A stretch of 64,000 nt of DNA from Metabacillus crassostreae (GTDB lineage Bacteria; Bacillota; Bacilli; Bacillales; Bacillaceae). Location of the stretch: NCBI RefSeq assembly GCF_016908395.1, contig NZ_JAFBDU010000002.1, positions 496,001 through 560,000 of the forward strand, read 5' to 3'. The translations under genes and the position numbers were made by a program. Below are positions 1 through 10,810 of this stretch, piece after piece. The notes under the pieces are model-generated. The model had not been told where the DNA came from. It saw nothing but the letters and a program-made list of their open reading frames with translations, and ran no database searches. Within the stretch, counting starts at the first letter, position 1; every line of letters begins with the position of its first letter.

Positions 1-271
1 TAACTGGTTCTACTTCTAAAATAATTGGCTTTCTCTTTTTCTTGAGCTTATCAATTAATTTGTTTCCTAGCCCTTCTCCACGTGCGTCTTTTGAGACAAA
101 AATATAATCAATAAACACAAAGTCATCAAGTTCTACATACATCATTACATGATGCTTACCTTCATCTTTATGGTATATATCTCCCTTTTCCTTAAGTAAA
201 ACCTCTAAGTGTTCCTTAGACTTCATTTCTTCTATGGGAAAATACTGATTGAGTTTTTCATACCAATTCAT
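1..271 (-). CDS. yjbC: GNAT-family N-acetyltransferase YjbC, C-terminally truncated by the window edge
   Basis: Only the first 90 codons are present. The start is the ATG at 271-269, preceded by a GGGAG-type ribosome binding site. The visible protein begins MNWYEKLNQYFPIEEMKSKE and contains a VSKDARGEGLGNKL stretch, which fits the acetyl-CoA pyrophosphate loop (R/Q-x-x-G-x-G/A) of GNAT acetyltransferases. It strongly resembles what I recall of B. subtilis YjbC, which lies just upstream of spx in that genome. The position beside opp and the yjbB-like gene agrees. The acceptor substrate cannot be judged from the sequence. Confidence 0.8.
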   Translation of the reverse strand, partial: MNWYEKLNQYFPIEEMKSKEHLEVLLKEKGDIYHKDEGKHHVMMYVELDDFVFIDYIFVSKDARGEGLGNKLIDKLKKKRKPIILEVEPV

Positions 272-510
272 TGATCTACTCCCTTTTTTGAATTTACACT
301 ACTAAGTTCTCCCACAATTATGTATACCCTGCTTTTTTAAGAATTAAACTTGGTAAATTTTTATTTTGGCTCTGTTTTATTGTGGTCAAGATTTTCATTA
401 CTGACATTACCATCCTATTTGACTAAGTAGGATAAACCTTTGTATATAATATTCTTCTATATAATTTTTGACACTAAGTCATATTAATTCTAAACACCAA
501 GAAATGAAGA

Positions 511-549
511 TAAAAATAAAACGCTTGGGCTTTGAACGACCCAAACGCG
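511..549 (-). terminator. Rho-independent terminator of the 574-1791 gene
   Basis: On the minus strand an 8-bp stem (CGTTTGGG with CCCAAGCG) closes a loop of about 10 nt and is followed by a T-rich tail (TTTTATTTTT). It lies 25 nt past the stop codon at 574. The rest of the 272-573 gap shows nothing recognisable. Confidence 0.8.
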
Positions 550-573
550 TATATATATTCTTACTATTTATTT

Positions 574-1791
574 TTAATTAACTGGTGTGTAATCAACTCC
601 AGCTGAATAGGTATTTCCTGCATTCCATAGTAAAAATTCTTTAATACCATGTTCATTCAAAGCCCTAATTTGATCTTGTACCTCTTCCTTGCCATATGAC
701 TGATAATTACCACTGCCTAAATATGATGCAGTAAAGTCTTGCAACCATGGTCTTGAGGTTGGTTTGTTTTTGAGTTCATTTAGCTTTTGATTTTCTAATT
801 TTGCGTACTCGCTAACAAGTTTATATGGCTCTAGATCGGGCTTTGCAATACCAAAATATGAAGTCCAATGACTAGGATAAATCATTGAAGAAATAACATC
901 AACATGCTCTGATATTTTTGAAAAATTTTGTCCAATCCCTGGTGCTTCCTTTAACGTTGCTGTATATCCAAATATATCTACAGACACTTCTACTCCATAA
1001 GGCTCTAATTTTTCCTTAGCATATGAAACAAAATCAGTCACAGCTGTTACACGTTTTTGTACATTATCTTGCTTATCGTCACCATATTTCCCTTTACTAT
1101 AAACAAGCTTATCATCACGTCGTTCAAATCCCTCAGGAAACCGCACATAATCAAATTGAATTTCTTCAAAACCAAGTTTAGCTGCTTCAATCGCCATGTT
1201 AACGTTATAATCCCAGACTTCCTTCATAAAAGGATTGACGAATGATTCTCCTCTCCCATTCTTCCAAACTTCCGTTCCTTCTTTAAATGACCATTCTGGC
1301 TTTTGATTCGCCAACACTGTATCTTTAAATACAACAATCCTTGCTATAGGATAAATTTCTTCTTTTTCCATTTCCTTTAATAGCTCTTGCGGATCCTTTA
1401 TGTAGTTTTTACCAATATTGTAGTAAGGTGAGGTTTTCTCAGGTAAATAGGTAAGGTTTCCATGATCATCTTTTACATCAATCACCATCGCATTAAGCTC
1501 TGTGCTCTTTATAAGCTTTTTAAGTTTTTGAAATTTCTCTCCGCCTGCAGAGTGTCCTGTCACATATATTCCTCTAACTGCATCTGGATAAGTAAAGGTA
1601 TAACCCGAATCAAACACAAATCTAGGCATTGACTCCGGAATGCTTTTTATTTGTAGTCCTACTTTATTTTCCACATGATTTTTGCTATTAATTTCTTCTT
1701 TCGTATTTGCTTCAACATCAGTAGAAATAAATAGTATAGTCATTAGAAAAATAATGCTTAAAACAATATGTCGACTATGAAACCGCTGCAT
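574..1791 (-). CDS. Exported putative glycoside hydrolase (DUF4015 type)
   Basis: The 405-residue protein starts with an ATG behind GGGGGAGA. It carries an N-terminal signal or anchor segment (about residues 8-28) followed by a mature domain. The motifs RGIYVTGHSAGG, VIDVKDDHG, FDYVRFPEG and SSMIYPSHW resemble the putative glycoside hydrolase family DUF4015, which has a TIM-barrel-like fold. The acidic residues in VIDVKDDHG and FDYVRFPEG are candidate active-site positions, by inference. It occupies the yjbB position of B. subtilis between oppF and yjbC. The substrate is unknown; cell wall or exopolysaccharide is a guess. Its own terminator lies downstream, so it is probably monocistronic. 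Confidence 0.7.
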   Translation of the reverse strand: MQRFHSRHIVLSIIFLMTILFISTDVEANTKEEINSKNHVENKVGLQIKSIPESMPRFVFDSGYTFTYPDAVRGIYVTGHSAGGEKFQKLKKLIKSTELNAMVIDVKDDHGNLTYLPEKTSPYYNIGKNYIKDPQELLKEMEKEEIYPIARIVVFKDTVLANQKPEWSFKEGTEVWKNGRGESFVNPFMKEVWDYNVNMAIEAAKLGFEEIQFDYVRFPEGFERRDDKLVYSKGKYGDDKQDNVQKRVTAVTDFVSYAKEKLEPYGVEVSVDIFGYTATLKEAPGIGQNFSKISEHVDVISSMIYPSHWTSYFGIAKPDLEPYKLVSEYAKLENQKLNELKNKPTSRPWLQDFTASYLGSGNYQSYGKEEVQDQIRALNEHGIKEFLLWNAGNTYSAGVDYTPVN

Positions 1792-2000
1792 CTAATCTCC
1801 CCCATTATTATTATTGATATATTAAGTATAAAGAAAGAACACATGTGTTAAAACTGCAAATTTCGAGGCTATCCGCTACAGATATCTATTTTATATAGTA
1901 TATGCAACATTCCCTTCGGAGATTAGGACAAAACATTATATATATTTGGAATATGGTAAAATACATGAAAAGCTGGTTAAATGCAAATGAGTTCACATAA

Positions 2001-2036
2001 AAAAAAGACCAAATCAAAATTGATTTGGTCTTTTTA
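2001..2036 (-). terminator. Terminator of the opp operon
   Basis: A perfect stem built on AAAGACCAAATCAA paired with TTGATTTGGTCTTT is flanked by A and T runs, so it can work on both strands. It begins 6 nt after the oppF stop codon. Confidence 0.9.
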
Positions 2037-2041
2037 AGCTA

Positions 2042-2980
2042 TTAATTTGAGTATTGTTTTTTATATTGTTCAAACTCAGATAATGAGCACATAACAAAAT
2101 GCCCTGGTTTTACTTCTCTGAAATCAACATCTTCATTTGGTTGGTAATTATGTTGACTAGGATCATATGTTTTTCTTACACGAGTACGCTCATAATCTGG
2201 ATCTGGAAGTGGAATTGCTGATAATAATGACTGTGTATAAGGGTGAATAGGGTTATTATACAGTTCATTAGCATCTGCTAACTCAACTAACCTTCCAAAA
2301 TACATAACACCGATACGATCACTAATATATTTAACCATCGAAAGGTCATGGGCAATAAATAAATATGTTAACCCTTTTTCCTTTTGAAGCTTTTTCATTA
2401 AGTTAACAACCTGTGCTTGAATAGATACGTCAAGTGCTGAAATTGGTTCATCAGCAATGATGAATTCAGGTTCTACTGCAAGTGCTCGTGCAATACCGAT
2501 ACGTTGACGTTGTCCACCACTAAATTCATGTGGGTAACGGTTAGCATGCTCACGGTTTAGACCTACTGTTTCTAATAATTCATACACTTTTTCTAGACGC
2601 TCTTTTTTCGTTTTTGCCAATCCATGTATATCAATTCCTTCTGCAATAACATCAGAAATTTTCATACGCGGATTTAAAGAAGCATAAGGATCTTGGAAGA
2701 TCATTTGCATTTTGCGGTTAAATGCTTTTAAATCAGACTTAGATTTTTTTCCGTGTACATTGACGCCATCATAAATGACATCACCACCTGTAGCATCATA
2801 TAACCTAATGATTGTACGTCCAGTTGTCGATTTACCACAACCTGACTCACCTACAAGTCCAAGTGTTTCACCTTTATAAATGTCAAATGAAATGTTGTCA
2901 ACAGCCTTCACTTCATTAGGTTTACCAATATTAAAATGCTGCTTTAGGTTTTTTATTTCTAGTAATTTCTCTTTAGCCAT
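2042..2980 (-). CDS. oppF: Oligopeptide ABC transporter ATP-binding protein OppF
   Basis: This 312-residue ABC ATPase has Walker [10 protein letters not shown] (44-52), a Q-loop in [10 protein letters not shown], signature SGGQRQR (154-160) and Walker B IIADEP (174-179). A C-terminal oligopeptide-transporter extension follows. It is one of two ATPases energising uptake of oligopeptides through OppBC. The start ATG sits 2 nt after the oppD stop and has a GGAGGGG ribosome binding site inside the end of oppD, so the two are translationally coupled. It is the last gene of the operon. In B. subtilis Opp also imports signalling peptides such as PhrA and competence factor. Confidence 0.95.
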   Translation of the reverse strand: MAKEKLLEIKNLKQHFNIGKPNEVKAVDNISFDIYKGETLGLVGESGCGKSTTGRTIIRLYDATGGDVIYDGVNVHGKKSKSDLKAFNRKMQMIFQDPYASLNPRMKISDVIAEGIDIHGLAKTKKERLEKVYELLETVGLNREHANRYPHEFSGGQRQRIGIARALAVEPEFIIADEPISALDVSIQAQVVNLMKKLQKEKGLTYLFIAHDLSMVKYISDRIGVMYFGRLVELADANELYNNPIHPYTQSLLSAIPLPDPDYERTRVRKTYDPSQHNYQPNEDVDFREVKPGHFVMCSLSEFEQYKKQYSN

Positions 2981-2982
2981 AA

Positions 2983-4026
2983 TTATTTCCCCTCCTTATT
3001 TTCAGGGAATTGACGTCTACGACGCTTTACAGCTTCTGGTGGCTCTACCTTTGGCGCATCAGGATGTAATAACCAAGTAGCTGCATAATGTGTATCAGAA
3101 ACTTTATACATAGGTGGTTGCTTTTCATGATCTATTTTCATAGCAAATTCATTACGAGCAGCAAATGCATCACCAGCTGGTGGATTCAATAAATCTGGTG
3201 GTGTACCTGGGATTGCATATAACTCAATATCATCTGATTCTAAATCAGGCATTGAACTAATTAATCCCCAAGTATATGGATGTTGCGGATTGTAAAATAC
3301 TTCATCAACAGTTCCGATTTCAACAATTTTACCACCATACATAACAGCTACACGATCAGCTACATTAGCCACAACCCCAAGGTCATGAGTAATGAAAATA
3401 ATTGAGGTATCAATTTTCTTTTGCAAATCCTTCATTAATTCAAGAATTTGGGCTTGAATTGTAACATCCAAAGCAGTTGTTGGTTCATCTGCTATTAAGA
3501 CCTTTGGATTACATGCAAGTGCAATCGCAATAACAACCCTTTGTCTCATACCACCAGAAAACTGGTGAGGATATTGATTGAAGCGTGCTTCAGGTTGTGG
3601 AATACCAACTAAACGTAATAAATCAATTGCACGATCTTTTGCAGCTGATTTACTTAAGTTTTGATGTTTCACAATTGGTTCCATAATTTGCTTACCAATT
3701 TTCATTGTTGGGTTTAAAGATGTCATTGGATCCTGAAAGATCATTGAAATATCTTTCCCACGAATTTTCTGCATAGCCTTATTATTTAGCTGTGCGAGAT
3801 TTTTATCATCAAATAGGATTTCTCCTGCCTTAATTTCTGAATTAGATTCAGGTAAAAGGCGCATAATTGATTTAGTTGTTACAGATTTACCAGATCCTGA
3901 CTCACCAACAATAGCAAGTGTTTCTCCTTTGTATAAGTCAAAGTTTACGCCACGGATAGCCTGTACTTCTCCTCCAAAAGTATGAAACGAAATGTGTAAA
4001 TCCTTCACTTCTAATATTTTTTCCAT
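2983..4026 (-). CDS. oppD: Oligopeptide ABC transporter ATP-binding protein OppD
   Basis: The 347-residue ATPase has Walker A GESGSGKSV (41-49), signature SGGMRQR and Walker B LIADEPTT. It ends in the proline-rich oligo_HPY-type segment (PGTPPDLLNPPAGDAF) typical of OppD/DppD. It starts 19 nt after oppC with an AGGTG ribosome binding site. It forms a heterodimer with OppF. The length and the 2-nt gap to oppF are standard for the family. Confidence 0.95.
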   Translation of the reverse strand: MEKILEVKDLHISFHTFGGEVQAIRGVNFDLYKGETLAIVGESGSGKSVTTKSIMRLLPESNSEIKAGEILFDDKNLAQLNNKAMQKIRGKDISMIFQDPMTSLNPTMKIGKQIMEPIVKHQNLSKSAAKDRAIDLLRLVGIPQPEARFNQYPHQFSGGMRQRVVIAIALACNPKVLIADEPTTALDVTIQAQILELMKDLQKKIDTSIIFITHDLGVVANVADRVAVMYGGKIVEIGTVDEVFYNPQHPYTWGLISSMPDLESDDIELYAIPGTPPDLLNPPAGDAFAARNEFAMKIDHEKQPPMYKVSDTHYAATWLLHPDAPKVEPPEAVKRRRRQFPENKEGK

Positions 4027-4045
4027 GATCTATTCACCTACCTTT

Positions 4046-5077
4046 TTAGTCGCGCATTTTCGGATCTAGTGCATCACGAAGTCCATCAGCTATCATATTA
4101 AAACAAATCATAATTGTACTGATTATAATTGCTGGGAAAATCATTTGATAAGGATATAATCTCAGTGTTTTAAAACCATCATCAATTAATGTACCTAAAG
4201 ATGCTAATGGATCTTGTAGACCTAAACCAATAAAGCTTAAAAACGCTTCGAAGAAGATAGCACTAGGTATTGTAAACATTGTATTGATTATGATTACACC
4301 TACTAAGTTAGGTAATAAATGTTTTATAATTATTTTTCGATCATTTGCACCAAGTGTTCTTGATGCTAATACGAATTCTTGGTTTTTATATTTAAGAACC
4401 TGACCACGTACAACCCTTGCCATACCAACCCATCCGGTAATTGTTAAGGCTATCGTGATCGATATAATACCAGGCTTTAATATGATAATCATTAATATAA
4501 CAACAACCAAGTTTGGTATACCAACTAATATCTCAATGATACGTTGCATGATCGTATCAACACGACCTCCGTAATAACCGGAAATTGCACCATATGCTAC
4601 ACCGATAATCATATCAATAAAAGCTGCTAGTAGAGCAATATATAATGATACTTGTGTACCTTTCCAAACACGTGTAAAGATATCACGTCCTAAACTATCT
4701 GTCCCAAACCAATAGTAAGCATCAGATGCACCTTTCAGTTCATAAGCATCATATACTTCTCCATTTTTCTTCGTTAAAGTACCATCAAATGGAAGCCATG
4801 AAATATCTTGTAGCGCTTCAACCCTTGGTGGAAGATTTGAGTGCTTTGCATTTTGCTCTTTATAATCGTAATCGTTTAGAAATGGTCCAGCTATCGCAAG
4901 AATTGCTAAAAGAAATAAAACTACAATACTTACAATTGCCGCTTTGTTTTTCTTTACACGTAACCATGCATCTTGCCAGTAATTTAAGCTTGGCTTTGAA
5001 ATTTTTTCACTTACTGAAGAATCTAAATCAGCGGGTTGAAACAAGTCTTTTGAGATTTTCTCCTCTTGCTGTGACAT
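4046..5077 (-). CDS. oppC: Oligopeptide ABC transporter permease OppC
   Basis: The 343-residue membrane protein has a cytoplasmic N-terminus of about 45 residues, a first transmembrane helix near 47-67, a large extracytoplasmic segment and then the BPD_transp_1 domain. The EAA loop (ASRTLGANDRKIIIKHLLPN) contacts the ATPases. The stop of oppB and the start of oppC share one base (TAATG), giving tight coupling. It pairs with OppB to form the pore. Confidence 0.95.
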   Translation of the reverse strand: MSQQEEKISKDLFQPADLDSSVSEKISKPSLNYWQDAWLRVKKNKAAIVSIVVLFLLAILAIAGPFLNDYDYKEQNAKHSNLPPRVEALQDISWLPFDGTLTKKNGEVYDAYELKGASDAYYWFGTDSLGRDIFTRVWKGTQVSLYIALLAAFIDMIIGVAYGAISGYYGGRVDTIMQRIIEILVGIPNLVVVILMIIILKPGIISITIALTITGWVGMARVVRGQVLKYKNQEFVLASRTLGANDRKIIIKHLLPNLVGVIIINTMFTIPSAIFFEAFLSFIGLGLQDPLASLGTLIDDGFKTLRLYPYQMIFPAIIISTIMICFNMIADGLRDALDPKMRD

Positions 5078-6006
5078 TATTTTTTACCTCCCGCTAAACG
5101 AATTCTTGGATCTATTAATCCATATAACAAGTCAACAACTAAAACAACAAATATAAATAGAGCTGCAAATAAAATAGTTGTTCCCATAATTACTGGATAA
5201 TCATTAACATTTATTGACTTTACGAACTGTTCGCCAAGTCCTGGAATACCAAAGATTTTTTCAATAACTAGTGAACCAGTCATTAAACTAACTGTTAGTG
5301 GCCCTAATACTGTGATAACTGGGATTAATGCATTACGTAGTGCATGTTTGAATGCAACTTCAAATGAGCTAGCACCCTTTGCTCTTGCTAATGTAATGTA
5401 ATCAGAACCCAACACTTCAATCATTTCTGTTCTCATAAAACGAGCTGCAATAGAGATAGGGAACATCGCTAGTGCAATAGTAGGCAGGATTGTATACTCT
5501 GGTCCTCTCCAGAAGGCAACTGGTAACCAACCTAATTTTACTCCAACATAATATTGAAGAAGTCCAGCAAATACAAAGGAAGGAATTGATTTACCGATAA
5601 CAGCTATAAAGGTTGTCGAATAATCAACCCATGTATTTTGCCTCAGTGCACCAATTACGCCTAATATAATTCCTAGAATTGTTCCAAAGAACATTGCTTG
5701 GAATCCCAGTACTGCCGAAGGACCGATACGATCCATAAGGATGTCTGTTACACTTGCGTTATTAAACTGAAAGGATACCCCTAAATCTCCTTTAGCTAAG
5801 TTAACCATATAAGTTAAATATTGAATCGGTACTGGCTCATCCAATCCATACTTGTCTTTCATAATGGTTACCTGTTCTGGTGACAGCTTACTTATGTTAG
5901 TGAAAGGAGTACCAGGGATTAATTTCATGAGGAAAAAAGTAAATGTGGCTATTAATATTAAGGTAAGTAGCATATAAACGATACGTTGAGATATATACTT
6001 AACCAT
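5077..6006 (-). CDS. oppB: Oligopeptide ABC transporter permease OppB
   Basis: The 309-residue permease has an N-terminal helix (about 9-29), the family N-terminal domain with GTPFTNISKLSPEQ, and a BPD_transp_1 domain with the EAA loop YITLARAKGASSFEVAFKHA. It begins with an ATG behind AGGAGG. It follows oppA after a 227-bp gap containing a hairpin, so its expression may be lower than that of oppA. It is the partner of OppC. Confidence 0.95.
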   Translation of the reverse strand: MVKYISQRIVYMLLTLILIATFTFFLMKLIPGTPFTNISKLSPEQVTIMKDKYGLDEPVPIQYLTYMVNLAKGDLGVSFQFNNASVTDILMDRIGPSAVLGFQAMFFGTILGIILGVIGALRQNTWVDYSTTFIAVIGKSIPSFVFAGLLQYYVGVKLGWLPVAFWRGPEYTILPTIALAMFPISIAARFMRTEMIEVLGSDYITLARAKGASSFEVAFKHALRNALIPVITVLGPLTVSLMTGSLVIEKIFGIPGLGEQFVKSINVNDYPVIMGTTILFAALFIFVVLVVDLLYGLIDPRIRLAGGKK

Positions 6007-6065
6007 ATGAAACGCACCTCCTAAAAAACTAAATTTTCTCCATTGTTCGACAATTCTGTTACAAG

Positions 6066-6095
6066 GGAAAAAGAGAGTATATCTCCTATACTCTC
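6066..6095 (-). terminator. Intercistronic hairpin between oppA and oppB
   Basis: On the minus strand AGAGAGTATA pairs with TATACTCTCT across a short loop and is followed by TTTTT. Its position after oppA and before oppB fits a partial terminator or 3' stabiliser. Such a hairpin would leave the binding protein in excess over the membrane subunits, which is common in binding-protein operons. Attenuation is inferred, not shown. Confidence 0.65.
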
Positions 6096-6233
6096 TTCAA
6101 CCGGTTCAATTATACCGACTTTTGGTCAATCCGTAAACTATAAAGACTACCTATCATCAATGGTAAAACAAACCAAGATAATAGGTAATCTACATAACTA
6201 GACAATACAAGTTGTCAGGTAATGATGGATTAA

Positions 6234-7916
6234 TTATTTAATTGTAACCCATTTATAGCTGTACTCAGGACCAATGAAGTGATATGTGAAGCCTTCTACT
6301 TTATCAGCAACCAATACGTTAGATGAACGTTGGTAAACTGGTGCTAAAGCAGCATCTTCTTCAAGTAGAATTTTTTCTGCTTGTTGTAATGCTTCAAAAC
6401 GCTTAGCATTATCATCAGCATAAGTGTACTGAGCATCTTCTAACAATTTGTCATATTGCTCGTTAGAATATGCCATTTTGTTGTTTCCACCGTCTGTGAT
6501 CCAAAGATCAGAGAAAGAGATTGGATCTTGGTAATCAGGACCCCAACCAGCGAATTGTAAATCATAATCCATTTTAACGTCACGATCTAAACGAACGCTG
6601 AATGGTACAGATTGTACATCGATAGTTAATCCTTCAAGATTTGTTTCTAATTGGTTTTTAATGTAAGAATCAGTTTTCTTAGAAGTTTCAGTGTCTCCAC
6701 CAAGGTATACTAATTCAACAGAATCTGTACCTAATTCTTTAAGTCCAGCTTCCCAGAACTTTTTAGCTTCTTCTAAGTTATACTCTAACATATCTCCGTT
6801 AGCTTCACGGAAGTCTTTACCACTTGGATCAGTTACGAAGTTTTTCGGTACTGAGTAGTTAGCAGGAACAGATCCGTTATTTAAGATGCTGTCTGTTAAA
6901 TCTTGTTTATTAAATGCAGTTGCAAGTGCGCGACGAATGTTTTCGTTAGCTAATGCTTCGTTTTGTTGATTCATTTTAATCCAGAAAATTGTAGGCTCTA
7001 ACCATTTAACCATGTTAGGGTCACCTTCATATTGTGGAACGATATCAGATGCAAGTTTACCAGTGATATCTGCTTCACCAGTTTCGTATGCATTTGCTGC
7101 TGCTTGTGGATCTTTAAGTACGTTAAATTGGATGTTTTCTAAAGCTACAGCTTCAGCATCCCAATACTCAGTGTTTTTCTCCATAGTCCATTCAGTTGCA
7201 GTGTTGCCATCCCAAGTTGAAAGAACAAATGGTCCGTTATAAACTAAGTTTTCTGCAGATGATGCATATTTGTCGCCTTTTTCCTCAACAAACTTTTTGT
7301 TTTGAGGGTAGAAAGTTCCAAATGCCATTAATGATTCAAAATATGGAATTGGTTTTTCTAATGTAATTTCTAAAGTCTTTTCATCTTTAGCAACAACACC
7401 TAAAGTGTTAAGATCATATTCTTTCTTTTCAGAAGCCAATTTAGTGATTTCTTTTGCTCCTTTGATTTTACCTTCCATCATGTAAGGACCATAAGGAGAA
7501 GCTGTTGCTGGGTCAATCGCACGTTGCCATGCAAATACGAAGTCTTCTGCTGTTACAGTGTCTCCGTTAGACCATTTAGCATCTTTCAATTTCACAGTAT
7601 ATACTAAACCATCTTCGCTTACTTGAGGTTCTCCATCAGCCATACCAGGAACTGCTTCTTGGTTTTGGTCTAAACGGTATAAACCTTCCATTACGTTAGC
7701 TAATGCTGTAAAACTTGCTGAATCTTGCGCCATAACGCTATCCATAGATGGAATTTCAGATGTTTCTAATACTTTTAATTCTTGTGGTACTGATTCTGCA
7801 GCAGTATCGCCACCTTCGTCAGTTGTAGCGTCATCACCACCGCCATTACATGCTGCTAAGAACATGCTAAGCACTAATGATAAAGCTAAAAGTAGAAATA
7901 ATTTCGACTTTTTCAC
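6234..7916 (-). CDS. oppA: Oligopeptide-binding lipoprotein OppA
   Basis: This 560-residue member of solute-binding family 5 has a lipoprotein signal peptide with lipobox LAAC (lipidated Cys23). A Gly/Asp/Thr-rich linker follows, then the SBP_bac_5 domain with motifs such as YTVKLKDAKWSNGDTVTAED. It captures peptides outside the membrane and delivers them to OppBCDF. The start is GTG at 7916 with GGGAGG upstream. It is the first gene of the operon and, as in B. subtilis, is transcribed divergently from the trpS side. Confidence 0.95.
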   Translation of the reverse strand: MKKSKLFLLLALSLVLSMFLAACNGGGDDATTDEGGDTAAESVPQELKVLETSEIPSMDSVMAQDSASFTALANVMEGLYRLDQNQEAVPGMADGEPQVSEDGLVYTVKLKDAKWSNGDTVTAEDFVFAWQRAIDPATASPYGPYMMEGKIKGAKEITKLASEKKEYDLNTLGVVAKDEKTLEITLEKPIPYFESLMAFGTFYPQNKKFVEEKGDKYASSAENLVYNGPFVLSTWDGNTATEWTMEKNTEYWDAEAVALENIQFNVLKDPQAAANAYETGEADITGKLASDIVPQYEGDPNMVKWLEPTIFWIKMNQQNEALANENIRRALATAFNKQDLTDSILNNGSVPANYSVPKNFVTDPSGKDFREANGDMLEYNLEEAKKFWEAGLKELGTDSVELVYLGGDTETSKKTDSYIKNQLETNLEGLTIDVQSVPFSVRLDRDVKMDYDLQFAGWGPDYQDPISFSDLWITDGGNNKMAYSNEQYDKLLEDAQYTYADDNAKRFEALQQAEKILLEEDAALAPVYQRSSNVLVADKVEGFTYHFIGPEYSYKWVTIK

Positions 7917-7963
7917 AAGTAGACCTCCCTTTTTTTATACATGTTGTTTTTCTTACAAGGATT

Positions 7964-7990
7964 ATTATACAAGTATTCAAACAATTGTGC
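7964..7990 (-). promoter_or_regulatory. oppA: Possible sigma-A promoter of the opp operon
   Basis: A perfect TATAAT (complement at 7964-7969) lies about 48 bp upstream of the oppA start. The upstream -35 (ATGCAC at about 17 bp spacing) is a poor match, so activation or an extended element may be needed. The 7917-8309 gap is otherwise AT-rich and holds no recognisable gene. Confidence 0.45.
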
Positions 7991-8309
7991 ATTTATTTTT
8001 TTAATAAAGTTTACACAAATGCAATAATATTAAAGAAATTCTCACATAAAATAGTTCTAAAGACCTATATATTTCGTTAGAATTTTCTTATAATTTTTGC
8101 CATATTTTTAGACATATGCTTTAACGCGTTGACTTGTAAAGGGTTACATAATCTAACATCCTTTTTTTCTTATTAATTAACATACACCCATTTTTTTGTA
8201 TAAAACAACTAATTTTTTAGTTAAAATAATATTTTTAGAATAACTTTATACCTATTTTTAGCTCCTCCTTTCTTCTGCTATAATAAAATTTATGAACTTT
8301 TAGAAAAGA

Positions 8310-8681
8310 GTGATGAAACTTTTGCGTAATAAAAAGTCGTTTACGTTGTTTATTGTGTCTCTAATTGCTGTAATCTTACTCTCTTTTTTTATTTACCAAA
8401 AATTAACTTTGTTATCTTTTATTAATATTTCGTTCTACTTTGGAATCACCTTATTATTTATTGCTGCTTTTACGATGACGATAAAAGGTGGATTTTTTGA
8501 CGGAATTACATACGGATTTCGAAGACTATTCGAATCTAAAGGAAAAGAACTTTCAAAGAAGGAAGTAGATGAAATGATTCCTGTTTCAGAATTATTGGAT
8601 TTCGATCATACTCCCTTTTTACTTTCTGGACTAATGGTGACAGGTGTCATGTTAATAGCACTTTTCATTTACTACCTATAA
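8310..8681 (+). CDS. DUF3899-type small membrane protein
   Basis: This 123-residue (or 122-residue) protein has three predicted transmembrane helices (about 11-29, 35-56 and 100-121). A soluble loop between the second and third contains FDGITYGFRRLFESKGKELS. The layout and motif fit the DUF3899 family of Bacillaceae membrane proteins as I recall it; no function is known. The start may be GTG at 8310 or ATG at 8313, both just after AAAAGAG. It sits between oppA and the trpS T-box. Confidence 0.65.
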   Translation: MMKLLRNKKSFTLFIVSLIAVILLSFFIYQKLTLLSFINISFYFGITLLFIAAFTMTIKGGFFDGITYGFRRLFESKGKELSKKEVDEMIPVSELLDFDHTPFLLSGLMVTGVMLIALFIYYL

Positions 8682-8686
8682 ACAGT

Positions 8687-8715
8687 TTGCAAATCAACTC
8701 CATCTTTTCTATAAT
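8687..8715 (+). promoter_or_regulatory. trpS: Sigma-A promoter of trpS
   Basis: The -35 TTGCAA (8687-8692) and a perfect -10 TATAAT (8710-8715) are separated by 17 bp. They lie about 20 bp upstream of the first conserved T-box sequence, so transcription would begin exactly at the leader. Confidence 0.85.
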
Positions 8716-8737
8716 AAGAAAAAAATAGTCGGCTATG

Positions 8738-8957
8738 ATAAAGAGTAGTACATGTTAGTAGCATTTAAAGAGAGCCTGTGTTTGCTGTGAACAGGTAATG
8801 TCTAATGTGGAATGGACTTTTGAGCTTCTGTGCAGAATTTAGTATGTGCAGACGTGTTCTTGCGTTAAAGAATAAAGTTGATTTCTACTATTAGAAATAA
8901 GTAGGGTGGTACCGCGGTCCATCGCCCCTATATTTGGGGGCGTGTGGGCTATTTTTT
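8738..8957 (+). promoter_or_regulatory. trpS: Tryptophan-responsive T-box leader of trpS
   Basis: The leader carries the highly conserved T-box core AGGGTGGTACCGCG (8903-8916), which base-pairs with the CCA end of uncharged tRNA. It also has an AGAGAG stem I element near 8770. The specifier loop reads GAATGGAC, placing the Trp codon UGG at 8813-8815. Downstream is a terminator stem (CGCCCC with GGGGCG, about 8916-8950) followed by TTTTTT. Uncharged tRNA-Trp should favour the antiterminator and trpS expression. Specifier and downstream gene agree. Confidence 0.95.
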
Positions 8958-8978
8958 ATGGATTTTTTTAGATCATAG

Positions 8979-10001
<1,023 letters not shown>

Positions 10002-10009
10002 TAAGTAAA

Positions 10010-10049
10010 AGGGTCAGACCCCTCTCAAAATTGAGTGGGGTCTGACCCT
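10010..10049 (+). repeat. GGGTCAGACCCC palindromic repeat, copy 1
   Basis: AGGGTCAGACCCC is followed, after a short spacer, by its complement GGGGTCTGACCCT. The central CTCAA/TTGAG also pairs, giving a stem of about 18 bp with one mismatch. It lies between convergent trpS and yjbA and may serve as a shared 3' end, although no T run follows. A second copy is at 40949-40980. Confidence 0.75.
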
Positions 10050-10054
10050 ATCCT

Positions 10055-10810
10055 TTAATTTACTTTAGATTCATGCTCCATATCCCATAGCTTTTCAAAA
10101 AAGGGTTGTCCCTTTATAAGACGTTCACATAATTGAATATGCTTTGGAGACCATCCATATAAGGTTTCCTCATATAATTGATTCCAAACCTCGTTAAATT
10201 CTCTTTGCTGGATATCCTCATATTTCGTTGGATTCCACTCAGTGTACCAATATTTAACTTCGGCTGCATTTTTAGTAGCTTGTAATTGATCAAGAGCCAT
10301 AAATAATAGCTGTTTTAATTGTCTTTCTTTTCTTGTTAATCCCCTCATATGCTCTGGAGATAAAGACAAGATATGGTATTCCTTTGCTGCTGATTCATCT
10401 TTCATGATTTCAGTAGAATATTCTTCAGGCTCAATATCCTTTACCATTTCAAACACTAATTGTTCCTGACGAGGTATAATTCTACTTTTACGTATTGGAA
10501 TGGTATAGCCAATTGTATCTACGGCAATTATTCCAGTTCCATCAGTCACAACAAAACAATAGTCTAATTGAATTCTTTCATGGTTTTTTCTAATATAAGA
10601 TTTTTGAAAAATATCCTTCATTAGACCAGGTGGTAACTCAGCTAAGTTATTTTCTATGTAGTCAAAAAGCAATGAATTAACCTTTAATAGTGGAACCTGA
10701 TCAAGGAGTTCGACGCTGTCATCTTTTCTCCATTCATGGAAATGACATACATTGTACCCATTCTCTTCACCTTCAAACCAATTTACCCAAACATCATGAA
10801 GAAATAACAT
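10055..10810 (-). CDS. yjbA: YjbA family protein (DUF3603), function unknown
   Basis: This 251-residue soluble protein begins [20 protein letters not shown] and closely resembles the B. subtilis YjbA N-terminus as I recall it. The reading frame extends 11 codons upstream, but the ATG at 10810 has GAGGGA about 8-10 nt before it and matches the family start. No transmembrane segment or catalytic motif is evident. It lies beside trpS as in B. subtilis. The appDFABC genes that follow yjbA there are absent here. Confidence 0.85.
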   Translation of the reverse strand: MLFLHDVWVNWFEGEENGYNVCHFHEWRKDDSVELLDQVPLLKVNSLLFDYIENNLAELPPGLMKDIFQKSYIRKNHERIQLDYCFVVTDGTGIIAVDTIGYTIPIRKSRIIPRQEQLVFEMVKDIEPEEYSTEIMKDESAAKEYHILSLSPEHMRGLTRKERQLKQLLFMALDQLQATKNAAEVKYWYTEWNPTKYEDIQQREFNEVWNQLYEETLYGWSPKHIQLCERLIKGQPFFEKLWDMEHESKVN

